The notes below the pieces were generated by a model. The model was not told the DNA's origin. It was given only the letters and a program-made list of their open reading frames with translations, and did not search any database. Position numbers and translations under genes: made by a program. From the NCBI GenBank assembly GCA_021372185.1, contig JAJFUY010000187.1:1-9230 (forward strand): a DNA stretch of 9,230 nt, written 5' to 3'. Shown here one piece after another: positions 1 to 5,803 of this stretch. Source of the stretch: Chlamydiales bacterium. Lineage in GTDB: Bacteria; Chlamydiota; Chlamydiia; Chlamydiales; FEN-1388. Each line of letters starts with the position of its first letter. Within the stretch, counting starts at the first letter, position 1.

Positions 1-22
1 TTTGATCTTCCACTGAGCTCAT
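1..22 (-). CDS. Start of a gene running off the left edge, possibly a transposase
   Basis: On the minus strand a perfect GGAGG (23-27) is followed at once by ATG (20-22) and, nine bases on, by an in-frame GTG (11-13). The reading frame stays open to the window edge. The GTG has the better Shine-Dalgarno spacing, so it may be the real start. An extended -10 promoter lies 30-45 bp upstream (59-67) inside the terminal inverted repeat, which also holds tandem transposase-site-like repeats. I infer this is the first codons of the protein encoded by the repeated element, probably a transposase. Only about seven codons are visible, so the product cannot be identified. Confidence 0.3.
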
Positions 23-58
23 CCTCCAAGCCATATATACCTCAAATTAATGAAATAT

Positions 59-67
59 ATTATATCA
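59..67 (-). promoter_or_regulatory. Outward-facing extended -10 promoter, left end
   Basis: Read on the minus strand this is TGATATAAT, a perfect TGnTATAAT extended -10 element. No good -35 is visible, which extended -10 promoters tolerate. Transcription would leave the window and cover the GGAGG/ATG start at 20-27 after a leader of about 30-40 nt. The identical element is present in the right repeat. Confidence 0.5.
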
Positions 68-109
68 TAAAGTGTAAGCTATGTGGGTGTGCTAAAGTGT
101 AAACCATGT
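68..109 (+). repeat. Two tandem 17-bp sites, left end
   Basis: TAAAGTGTAAGCTATGT (68-84) and TAAAGTGTAAACCATGT (93-109) match at 15 of 17 positions and are spaced 25 bp apart start to start, a little over two helical turns. Multiple short repeats near an end are typical transposase-binding sites in some insertion-sequence families, IS21 among them. The family here is not established. Confidence 0.6.
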
Positions 110-169
110 CTATTGGTTGGACCGTGATTCAATCGCCCTCAACCGGGCTCTGATGCTTTTTTACTTTTT

Positions 170-196
170 CCCACCGTTCCCTTCGGTCACGGTGGG
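170..196. repeat. GC-rich hairpin inside left repeat
   Basis: CCCACCGT (170-177) and ACGGTGGG (189-196) form a perfect 8-bp stem around an 11-nt loop. The same stem-loop is conserved in the right copy at about 9081-9107. No T-run follows it on either strand, so it is not an obvious intrinsic terminator. Confidence 0.6.
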
Positions 197-302
197 CTTC
201 GTTCAGTCGCCCTGGCGGGCTCTAAAAAAACATGCTCATCTGATTTTGACTGTTCATTTTTCACAGGCTGGAAAGGTCGACCTATCTTGAGTTTTTTTAC
301 AA

Positions 303-911
303 CTAGGCGTAGTCGATTTGTTGTGGGGGTTGGGGGTTTCGGTAGTCGTGAAGGATTTTGTCGTAGAGGGTGGTTCCTATGTCGTTGAGGACGTCTCTGA
401 TTTGTAATTCCATTTCTTGGTTATTGTACTGAGTGCCACGAACGTATCTGAGTAGTCTTTCTTTAAAGCCTAGATTGTCATCAGGCATTTTTTTTACAAG
501 GTCAACTGTGCCTAGTTGCGTTGGGCGAGTGTTGAGCCATGACACACCTGCTTCTATGATTTTCTTTTCTGTTTCGCAGTTTAGGTTAGCAAGCAACTCT
601 TTAAGGATTGGGCCTAAGTCTTTGTGGTTTATGGCTTGGGGAATAACGGTTCCTAAAAGACCTGTTTTATCGGGTGTGAGTAGAGTGAGCAATTTTGGGT
701 AGAGTGGTCGTAGATCTCTTTTTACTTCAACTGGTGGCGGCAGCGCTTCAGCTAATTTTTTAGCTTTGCGGGTTGTTGTTGTAGGGGTTGTAACTTTATT
801 CACTGATTTTTCAGCTAATGGGCCATCTTTAATTTTTTTTGCAGGTTTTGCTGTGATATCTTGGCCAAAGGCTTGAGGTGTGTAGTTTTCGTTGTTTCCA
901 ATTTTTGCCAT
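303..911 (-). CDS. Hypothetical protein, 202 aa, low-complexity N-terminus
   Basis: I do not recognise this protein. Residues 1 to about 64 are low-complexity and rich in Lys, Thr, Pro and Ala, with a TTPTTTT run at 41-47, and are probably disordered. Residues 65-190 look like a mostly alpha-helical soluble domain. A Pro/Gln-rich tail follows. There is one Cys (112), no signal peptide and no membrane segment. The ATG is supported by AGGAG at 921-925, nine bases upstream, and by a good promoter at 1004-1031. It stands alone between the left element end and a divergent small gene, which suggests accessory DNA. A disordered N-terminus before a helical domain is compatible with an exported effector in a host-associated bacterium, but nothing here proves that. 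Confidence 0.75.
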   Translation of the reverse strand: MAKIGNNENYTPQAFGQDITAKPAKKIKDGPLAEKSVNKVTTPTTTTRKAKKLAEALPPPVEVKRDLRPLYPKLLTLLTPDKTGLLGTVIPQAINHKDLGPILKELLANLNCETEKKIIEAGVSWLNTRPTQLGTVDLVKKMPDDNLGFKERLLRYVRGTQYNNQEMELQIRDVLNDIGTTLYDKILHDYRNPQPPQQIDYA

Positions 912-1003
912 CTGATTTAGCTCCTAACAATGGTATAGTTGTTTTTGTCGGCGTGTAGACTATTGCGGCAATTTATCACCACAAAAAACGTTATTTTTTT
1001 TGG

Positions 1004-1031
1004 TTAATAATCGTACCTATCTAATTGTCAA
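1004..1031 (-). promoter_or_regulatory. Promoter of the 202-aa gene
   Basis: On the minus strand a perfect TTGACA -35 (1026-1031) is separated by 16 bp from a TATTAA -10 (1004-1009). Transcription would begin near 997, giving a leader of about 85 nt before the ATG at 911. This is the strongest consensus promoter in the window. The stretch from 1032 to 1200 is AT-rich and I see nothing else in it. Confidence 0.6.
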
Positions 1032-1202
1032 TAGCTTATGTTTTGTTTTGTTGAAATGACCATTTTAAGTGGTTGTAAGTTAACACCCTAGAATTCAGCT
1101 CCCTCTTGAAAGCTCTAGTTTTACCATTAATAACATTATAATTTAACATAATATCAAAAATGGATATTTTAATTACTTTAAGCTAATTAAATTAATTTGT
1201 TG

Positions 1203-1208
1203 TATAAT
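1203..1208 (+). promoter_or_regulatory. -10 box of the small coiled-coil gene
   Basis: A perfect TATAAT lies 83 bp before the ATG at 1291. No convincing -35 is found at the right distance, and there is no TG extension. Transcription would start near 1215, placing the structured leader (1230-1278) wholly within the RNA. Confidence 0.4.
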
Positions 1209-1229
1209 TAAGGTGAGTATGGATAATGA

Positions 1230-1278
1230 GGTTTGGAAGGATGAGGCATAATCATCAGTCCAACCGGCTTAATCGCCG
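1230..1278 (+). promoter_or_regulatory. Structured 5' leader of the small coiled-coil gene
   Basis: Two stems can be drawn. GGTTTGGA (1230-1237) pairs with TCCAACC (1259-1265) with one bulged T. Inside it, beyond a symmetrical AG/AG internal loop, GATGA (1240-1244) pairs with TCATC (1252-1256). A second short stem, CGGC (1265-1268) with GCCG (1275-1278), ends one base before the AGGAGG Shine-Dalgarno sequence at 1279-1284 and competes with the first for one base. The placement suggests control of translation. No known riboswitch class is recognised. Confidence 0.35.
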
Positions 1279-1300
1279 AGGAGGTTTGCTATGCATATGA
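1241..1300 (+). CDS. Possible 19-codon leader peptide overlapping the next gene
   Basis: An ATG at 1241 opens a frame reading MRHNHQSNRLNRRGGLLCI. Its TGA (1298-1300) lies eight bases past the start of the 68-aa gene, in another frame. A GAGG at 1228-1231 lies nine bases before the ATG. Translating it would open the leader stem at 1230-1265, so it could couple translation to the downstream gene. It may equally be chance, and no homologue is known to me. Confidence 0.2.
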   Translation: MRHNHQSNRLNRRGGLLCI

Positions 1301-1497
1301 AGAAGATTTTAGAGAGAATTGCTTACCTCGAGTTTGAAAATGATCAACTCTCAAGTGAGCTTCACTATGTAGATAAGCTTTTACGAGCTGTAGGCTTTAC
1401 AGATGGCCTTTCCACTGTAAAAATGGCAGCAAAAGAACTCTTTGAAGAGGAAAGTAAAAATCCATCTACTAAGGAAGAAAAGCTTCCATTTGAATAG
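1291..1497 (+). CDS. Small coiled-coil hypothetical protein, 68 aa
   Basis: This is a short, charged, soluble protein. Residues 3-35 form a Leu/Ile-rich amphipathic helix (IAYLEFENDQL, VDKLLRAVGF) of the kind that makes a dimeric coiled coil. A second helix spans 40-54, and an acidic, lysine-rich tail follows. There is no signal peptide and no Cys. The first ATG (1291) is chosen because AGGAGG at 1279-1284 sits six bases before it, whereas the second ATG at 1297 would be twelve away. The excellent ribosome site and structured leader argue that it is expressed. It converges with the SNF2 gene, with only 19 bp between stop codons. The function is unknown; an adaptor or chaperone-like role would be a guess. 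Confidence 0.7.
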   Translation: MHMKKILERIAYLEFENDQLSSELHYVDKLLRAVGFTDGLSTVKMAAKELFEEESKNPSTKEEKLPFE

Positions 1498-1509
1498 ACG
1501 AGCATTTTA

Positions 1510-1564
1510 GGGGCGACTAATCGATTAAATCATGTAAATCATTGATTGTAAGGTTAGTAGCCCC
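1510..1564 (+). terminator. Possible terminator hairpin across convergent gene ends
   Basis: GGGGCGACTAA (1510-1520) pairs with TTAGTAGCCCC (1554-1564) at 10 of 11 positions around a 33-nt loop, followed by GTTTTC. It starts 12 bp after the stop of the small gene and covers the last codons of the opposing SNF2 gene. The long loop and short T-run make it a weak terminator candidate. Confidence 0.3.
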
Positions 1565-3988
1565 GTTTTCATTCAGTAGCGCTTCAGATAATTCTTGTTT
1601 ACTCTCCTGTAGAGCCAGTATTTTCTCTTCAATTGACCCTGAAACATAGTAACGTTTACTAAACACCGTTCCTGTCCGTCCAATTCTATGGGCGCGGTCT
1701 ATGGCTTGGGCTTCTTGTGCCTTATTCCACCACGGGTCATAGAGTAAAACATAGTCAGCAGCTGTGAGGTTTAGCCCCACGCCGCCTGCTTTTAAACTAA
1801 TGAGAAAGAGCTGGTAATTGCGGTCATTTTGAAAAGTGTCTACAAGCTGTTGCCTATTTTGGGTTTGGCCTTCTAAGAGAAGGTGCTGCCAGCCTTTTGT
1901 TTTGGCCTCTGCAGCAAACAGATGCAAAATAGAGGTAAATTGGCTAAAGAGTACCACTTTTTTGCCTTCTTTGATGAGGGTTTCAATATCATCAACTACA
2001 AGGTCAAATTTGGCTGAATTGACAGCTTGCGGGGCGAGTTTTTCAACCAATTGAGGCACAAGTGTAGGGTGGCAGGCAATTTGGCGCAGACGTAATAGCG
2101 CCTCAAAGATTTCCATGCGATGGGCCTTAAGACCGTCTACGGCAACTTTTTTAAGAAGGCCGCCTTTTAAGTGAAGCATAAAGCTGTCATAGAGCTGTTG
2201 CTGTTCATCATTCATGGTAACCCAGACTACTTCATCAATCTTTTCTGGTAGGTCGCGTGCTACTTCACTTTTTTTACGGCGTAAGAAAAATGGAGCAATT
2301 TTTTTGCGCAATTGCGCGATTGTGAGCTCGTTATGTATTAGTCCAGGCTCTAAAAATTCAAAATGGCACAAAAGCTCTGAGAGGGCATTTTCAATAGGTG
2401 TACCAGTAAGAGAAAGCCTAAAGCGGCCCTGCAGCTGAAAAATGCATTTTGCTGTAAGTGTGGAGCTGTTCTTTATGGCTTGGGCCTCATCCAATACAAT
2501 ACACTCAAAATCATACTTAGCAAATATCGTTATATCGCTTCGTATAGTGCCGTAGGAGGTGATGATAATATCATACGCACCTAGTGCAATATTTTGTCGT
2601 TGAGGGCCGTGGTAAATGACATGACTTTTTGAGGGTAAAAACTGTTCAATTTCTCGCTTCCAGTTATCTAAAAGCGAGGTTGGTACTACAATTAGTGTCT
2701 GATTTTGAGTGCGTGATAAAAAGGCCAGTACCTGCACAGTCTTGCCAAGGCCCATTTCATCTGCAAGCAGGCCATTTAGGCCACTTTCATATAGCGCTAC
2801 AAGCCAATTAACGCCCTGTTGCTGATAGGGTCTTAATGTGCCTTGAAATGTCGTTGTAGGCAGTCTTTCTTGCAATTCATGTGCATTAAAAGCAGAAGCT
2901 AATCTTTTGCCTAATGTCTCATCGCTATAGGTAATGTTGGCAAGAGTGCTTATTTGAGTAATAGCACTTTTTGGAAGCTGTAATTTACCGGATACAATTT
3001 CAACCTGTTGTAACAGCTCACGAGCCTCTTTAAAGCTATCAAAAGATAAAAGGCCAGTTTGGCCGTTAGGTAGAGGCATTAAGCGGGCATGAAGATTCTT
3101 TGTAACTTCTTCTAATGGGATATCAGTAGAATCAAATACAAAAGTGCCTTTAAGGGTAAAGCCATCTAGCTCTAGATGGCAATTGCTGATTGCTTTTACT
3201 GGCTGCTTTTTAGCATCAAGCACCTGCCAGCCAGCTTGTAAAAGGGTATGTATGGCTGTAAGTGACTTGTCAGTTGGGCAGTAGTAATTTGAGGCGCCCA
3301 GATCTTTTTTAATAAAGCCTGCTTTTAGCAATGCCGGTTCATGTTGGAGGTTTTCTAGCTTGGCAAAAGAACAGGTATTGTCAACAAGCTGCAAGGTGGG
3401 TCGCAATTCAATAAAGGCCGCCTCTTCAGAGCCAAGTTCTATCAAGCTTGTAGGGTCTACCTCTTTTTGAAAGGCTTTATAATCTAGTTTTGTAAAGGTT
3501 TTGGGCCCTTCCAAAAAGGGTACAAGCTCTTGCCAGGCTACGTTTGGGTCGGTAAATGAAAGTTGTGAGTCATGAATAACTATATGTGGCGAGCCCTGGC
3601 AGATGAGGCTGTATTCTGATAGCTCTCGGTTATGTAATAGGGCGTGTACTAAGTACTTTTCGCCTGTTTGTTCAACCAAATATTCAAGGGTAAATTTAGA
3701 AAAAAAATCGCCCACAATTCTTTTTTTATTAAAGAAAAGTTTTTGAGTGAGACTGAGCTTTTGTAGAAGCGTATAAGAGTGCAACGGCCGCAGGCGAAAG
3801 TAGGGAAATTGAAGGTTATCACCCAGGCGTACATGTTTAGCTTCACGCTTTTGCCACTCAATTTCATCATCCATCAAAAGACGCAATAAGCCTGGGTCGG
3901 CAAGTTGTTTGTTTGAAATTGTAATTACTATAGTGCGAAAGCGTAGCGAGAGTGCAGGATCAATATTGTAGTTAAGAGTGTTTTCCAT
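1517..3988 (-). CDS. SNF2/SWI2-family DEAD-like helicase (RapA/HepA-type superfamily 2 ATPase)
   Basis: This is an ATP-driven double-stranded-DNA translocase of 823 aa. The N-terminal ~385 residues resemble the poorly conserved region of bacterial SNF2 proteins. The ATPase core begins near LRPYQQQG (~390). It shows Walker A in DEMGLGKT (K416), the DEAQ box (D500-Q503) and motif III TGTPIEN (528-534). The C-terminal helicase lobe (about 660-800) has FSQF, AGGVGLNL, DPWWN (from 751) and motif VI HRIGR (767-771). All core motifs look intact, so it should be active. Such proteins remodel protein-DNA or polymerase-DNA complexes; the target cannot be read here. I chose the ATG at 3986-3988 because an upstream in-frame start at 4162 would add 58 Cys- and Ser-rich residues overlapping the divergent gene. 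No Shine-Dalgarno precedes this ATG, but a promoter at 3995-4023 would place the transcript start at or next to it. Confidence 0.93.
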   Translation of the reverse strand: MENTLNYNIDPALSLRFRTIVITISNKQLADPGLLRLLMDDEIEWQKREAKHVRLGDNLQFPYFRLRPLHSYTLLQKLSLTQKLFFNKKRIVGDFFSKFTLEYLVEQTGEKYLVHALLHNRELSEYSLICQGSPHIVIHDSQLSFTDPNVAWQELVPFLEGPKTFTKLDYKAFQKEVDPTSLIELGSEEAAFIELRPTLQLVDNTCSFAKLENLQHEPALLKAGFIKKDLGASNYYCPTDKSLTAIHTLLQAGWQVLDAKKQPVKAISNCHLELDGFTLKGTFVFDSTDIPLEEVTKNLHARLMPLPNGQTGLLSFDSFKEARELLQQVEIVSGKLQLPKSAITQISTLANITYSDETLGKRLASAFNAHELQERLPTTTFQGTLRPYQQQGVNWLVALYESGLNGLLADEMGLGKTVQVLAFLSRTQNQTLIVVPTSLLDNWKREIEQFLPSKSHVIYHGPQRQNIALGAYDIIITSYGTIRSDITIFAKYDFECIVLDEAQAIKNSSTLTAKCIFQLQGRFRLSLTGTPIENALSELLCHFEFLEPGLIHNELTIAQLRKKIAPFFLRRKKSEVARDLPEKIDEVVWVTMNDEQQQLYDSFMLHLKGGLLKKVAVDGLKAHRMEIFEALLRLRQIACHPTLVPQLVEKLAPQAVNSAKFDLVVDDIETLIKEGKKVVLFSQFTSILHLFAAEAKTKGWQHLLLEGQTQNRQQLVDTFQNDRNYQLFLISLKAGGVGLNLTAADYVLLYDPWWNKAQEAQAIDRAHRIGRTGTVFSKRYYVSGSIEEKILALQESKQELSEALLNENGATNLTINDLHDLID

Positions 3989-3994
3989 AATAAT
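3966..3994 (+). promoter_or_regulatory. Promoter of the Cys-rich gene
   Basis: TTGTAG (3966-3971), a 17-bp spacer and AATAAT (3989-3994, five of six bases of consensus) predict a start near 4001. That leaves a leader of about 16 nt carrying the AGAGGA ribosome site. The -35 lies within the start of the divergent SNF2 coding sequence, and the -10 abuts that gene's own -10. Confidence 0.4.
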
Positions 3995-4023
3995 AGTGTA
4001 CCATGAGAGGAACAAAATGACAA
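3995..4023 (-). promoter_or_regulatory. Promoter of the SNF2 gene, predicting a leaderless message
   Basis: On the minus strand TTGTCA (4018-4023) is followed by exactly 17 bp and TACACT (3995-4000). The start would fall at about 3987-3989, on the A of the SNF2 ATG (3988). This fits the absence of any Shine-Dalgarno sequence there. The -35 overlaps the start codon of the divergent gene. Confidence 0.45.
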
Positions 4024-4835
4024 ATAAGCGACTATGGCAGCAGGCATCTAGCTGGGATGAGGCTGAAAAGATTTGGGATGAAGGGGCAAAAGAGCAAGAG
4101 AAGGTAAATCCCTTAAAAGTGCTAAAAACCCTCCCTAATATGCCTGGGATCACAGCTGACACTGCTAAAAACTTAAAGTGGAAAAGCCTGAAGTGGATGA
4201 TCCAAAAAGATGAAAACTTTAAGGTAATGCGCCATATTTTAAAATCGCCCTTTAGTCATTTTGGCCGCTATGTACAGTCACTTTGGCAAAAAAAGCCCTT
4301 CTTAAGAGATGATGATTTTTTTCTGTACGGCATCAAAAATGTTGATGAGTTTAAACAGCTTTTAGATAAGCCCGATTCTTTACTAGTGGTAGGCTTTTCT
4401 TACTGTGAAAAGCCTCATGAGTGCCCATCGGGTCGTTTTAATGATGGCTGTATTCATGATCCAGAAAATCCAGTTTGTCGCCAGTGCTTTATTGGTAAAT
4501 GCATGAACGCGCTTCCGGAGGAGCGTACAGTTCCTGTTATCATTCCTACCATTCACCACATTGCTAATAAAATATTTGAAGTCATTGAGGCAAATCCTAA
4601 AAAGAAGGTAATTTTTATGATTACAGCTTGTGAAATGACCCTTCAGATGTTTGGTGACTGGGGTAATATGTCAGGCATTAAGGGGATTGGCGTTCGTCTT
4701 GACGGTCGTATCTGCAATACCATGCGTGCATTTGAGCTTTCAGAAACAGGCATCAAACCGGGCCTTACTGTTGTTGTAGAAAGTACTCAAACGAGAATGT
4801 TAGAGCTTCTTAAACATTGGCGTAATCAAAGCTAG
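4017..4835 (+). CDS. Cys-rich conserved protein, DUF116-like, putative metal or Fe-S site
   Basis: This protein has 272 aa with the ATG at 4017, chosen for AGAGGA at 4006-4011; an in-frame ATG at 3978 has no such site and would overlap the SNF2 gene. Residues 1-115 are helical and charged. A Cys cluster follows: C130, C136 (in CPSGR), C145, C154, C157 and C162 (CRQCFIGKC). Then come a beta-strand region with C205 (MITACEM) and a GIGVRLDGRIC segment with C233. The layout C...CPxGR...CxxCxxGKC, then a hydrophobic strand ending in Cys, then a Gly-rich loop with DGRxCNT, resembles the DUF116 family as I remember it. That match is tentative. Clustered cysteines point to bound iron-sulphur or zinc. 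There is no signal peptide, so it is probably cytoplasmic. An SDR gene follows after 53 bp on the same strand and may be co-transcribed. Confidence 0.7.
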   Translation: MTNKRLWQQASSWDEAEKIWDEGAKEQEKVNPLKVLKTLPNMPGITADTAKNLKWKSLKWMIQKDENFKVMRHILKSPFSHFGRYVQSLWQKKPFLRDDDFFLYGIKNVDEFKQLLDKPDSLLVVGFSYCEKPHECPSGRFNDGCIHDPENPVCRQCFIGKCMNALPEERTVPVIIPTIHHIANKIFEVIEANPKKKVIFMITACEMTLQMFGDWGNMSGIKGIGVRLDGRICNTMRAFELSETGIKPGLTVVVESTQTRMLELLKHWRNQS

Positions 4836-4888
4836 TTGATTTTATTTACAAAAGTGTTCATACAGAGGTTTTTTGGGAAAAATCGTGT

Positions 4889-5689
4889 ATGGATCTTCAT
4901 CTTCAAGGCAAAAAAGCCCTAATCACAGGCAGCAACAAAGGCATTGGCGAAGCTATTGCTAAAGAATTAGCTAAAGAAGGCGTCCATGTTGTTATCCACG
5001 GCAGAAACCAGCAAGAAATTGACCGCGTAGTAAAAGAAATTACCGCATCAGGTCATAAAGCATTTGGTGTACGAGGCGATCTTACAATTGACGAAGAAGC
5101 AAATCGTGTGGCGCATGAGGCTATAAGTGCCTTTAATGGTATAGATATTCTTATCAACAATGCCGGGGCCTTTCCGGTGCGTGATTGGACCAACACACGG
5201 CCAAGTGACTGGACAACAAGCTTTAACACAAATGTAGTATCTATGGTGCGCATGATTAATGGCATTCTGCCCCAGATGAGAAAAACCGGCTGGGGAAGAA
5301 TCATCCAGATTGCCAGTATTGCAGGCTCAAGCCCAAGTCCTGCTAATCCCGATTATGCCGCTTCAAAAGCCGCTAACATTAACATGAGCGTAAGTTTAGC
5401 TAAGGAACTTGCTGGCAGCGGCATCACGGTTAACACAGTCTCTCCCGGCCCCATTGTCACGCCCGGCGTAAAAGAAACCTTCATGCAAATAGCCCAAGAG
5501 CGCAAGTGGAACCAAGAATGGAAAGAAGTTGAACGTCGAGCTGCCAAGGAAGTTCTCCCCAACCTTGTAGGCCGCTTTGGTAAACCAGAAGAAGTTGCAG
5601 CAATCGTAGCCTTCCTCTGCTCTCCCCGTGCAGACTACATTATGGGTGCTAACTACCGTGTGGATGGCGGGCGGTCTGGCGTAATTTAA
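4889..5689 (+). CDS. Short-chain dehydrogenase/reductase (SDR), classical type
   Basis: This is an NAD(P)-dependent oxidoreductase of 266 aa, a little above the ~250 aa usual for classical SDRs. It shows the Rossmann glycine motif TGSNKGIG (13-20), R39 after strand beta-2 suggesting NADP(H) preference, NNAG (90-93), the structural Asn at about 115, and the catalytic S143, Y156 and K160 (YAASK). SPGPIVTPG (185-193) and the C-terminal GANYRVDGG are also typical. A charged insertion near 200-222 (QERKWNQEWKEVERR) falls in the substrate lid. The substrate cannot be read; FabG-like, sugar or steroid reductases all share this fold, and no fab genes lie nearby. The ATG at 4889 has only a weak GGGA upstream (4875-4878). 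It may be co-transcribed with the preceding gene. A poor promoter-like pair, TTGATT (4836) and CATACA (4859), sits in the gap. Confidence 0.9.
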   Translation: MDLHLQGKKALITGSNKGIGEAIAKELAKEGVHVVIHGRNQQEIDRVVKEITASGHKAFGVRGDLTIDEEANRVAHEAISAFNGIDILINNAGAFPVRDWTNTRPSDWTTSFNTNVVSMVRMINGILPQMRKTGWGRIIQIASIAGSSPSPANPDYAASKAANINMSVSLAKELAGSGITVNTVSPGPIVTPGVKETFMQIAQERKWNQEWKEVERRAAKEVLPNLVGRFGKPEEVAAIVAFLCSPRADYIMGANYRVDGGRSGVI

Positions 5690-5709
5690 CCTTATCTGCC
5701 CAATGTTTT

Positions 5710-5792
5710 CCCTTGCCCTATTTTGTATTTGTATTCCCGCGTTTTTTGCATGAGAAAGGGAAAAAGGGAAAAAGACAAAAATCGGGCAAGGG
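5710..5792. repeat. Inverted repeat between convergent SDR and metQ
   Basis: CCCTTGCCC (5710-5718) is perfectly complementary to GGGCAAGGG (5784-5792), 65 bases apart. Between them are two overlapping AAGGGAAAA copies (5756-5772) that can also pair with TTTTCCCTT at 5706-5714. The hexamer (G/A)GCAAG is repeated three times at 5785-5802. The region may act as a loose terminator between two convergent transcripts, but neither strand shows a clean stem plus T-run. Confidence 0.35.
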
Positions 5793-5803
5793 CAAGAGCA
5801 AGT

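Larger units (their letters stand above)
48..224 (+). repeat. Left copy of a long inverted repeat (element end)
   Basis: This stretch is the reverse complement of 9051-9230. Positions 48-152 match with a single difference (position 68). A divergent T-rich patch follows at 153-169. The match resumes from 170 with two substitutions and a 2-bp length difference near 213. It contains, in order, an outward promoter, two tandem 17-bp sites, the 18-mer TCGCCCTCAACCGGGCTC (133-150), a hairpin (170-196) and a shortened second 18-mer (207-222). It is too long for the simple terminal repeat of one insertion sequence. It looks like the end region of an element present in two opposed copies. Confidence 0.85.

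Noticed and set aside
170..196. GC-rich hairpin in the repeat as a Rho-independent terminator
   Set aside because: No T-run follows the stem on either strand; the adjacent T-rich stretch lies on its 5' side.
3989..4162. A 58-residue N-terminal extension of the SNF2 protein
   Set aside because: It is Ser-, Phe- and Cys-rich, unlike the family, and lies antisense to the start of the divergent Cys-rich gene. The promoter found at 3995-4023 would not transcribe it.
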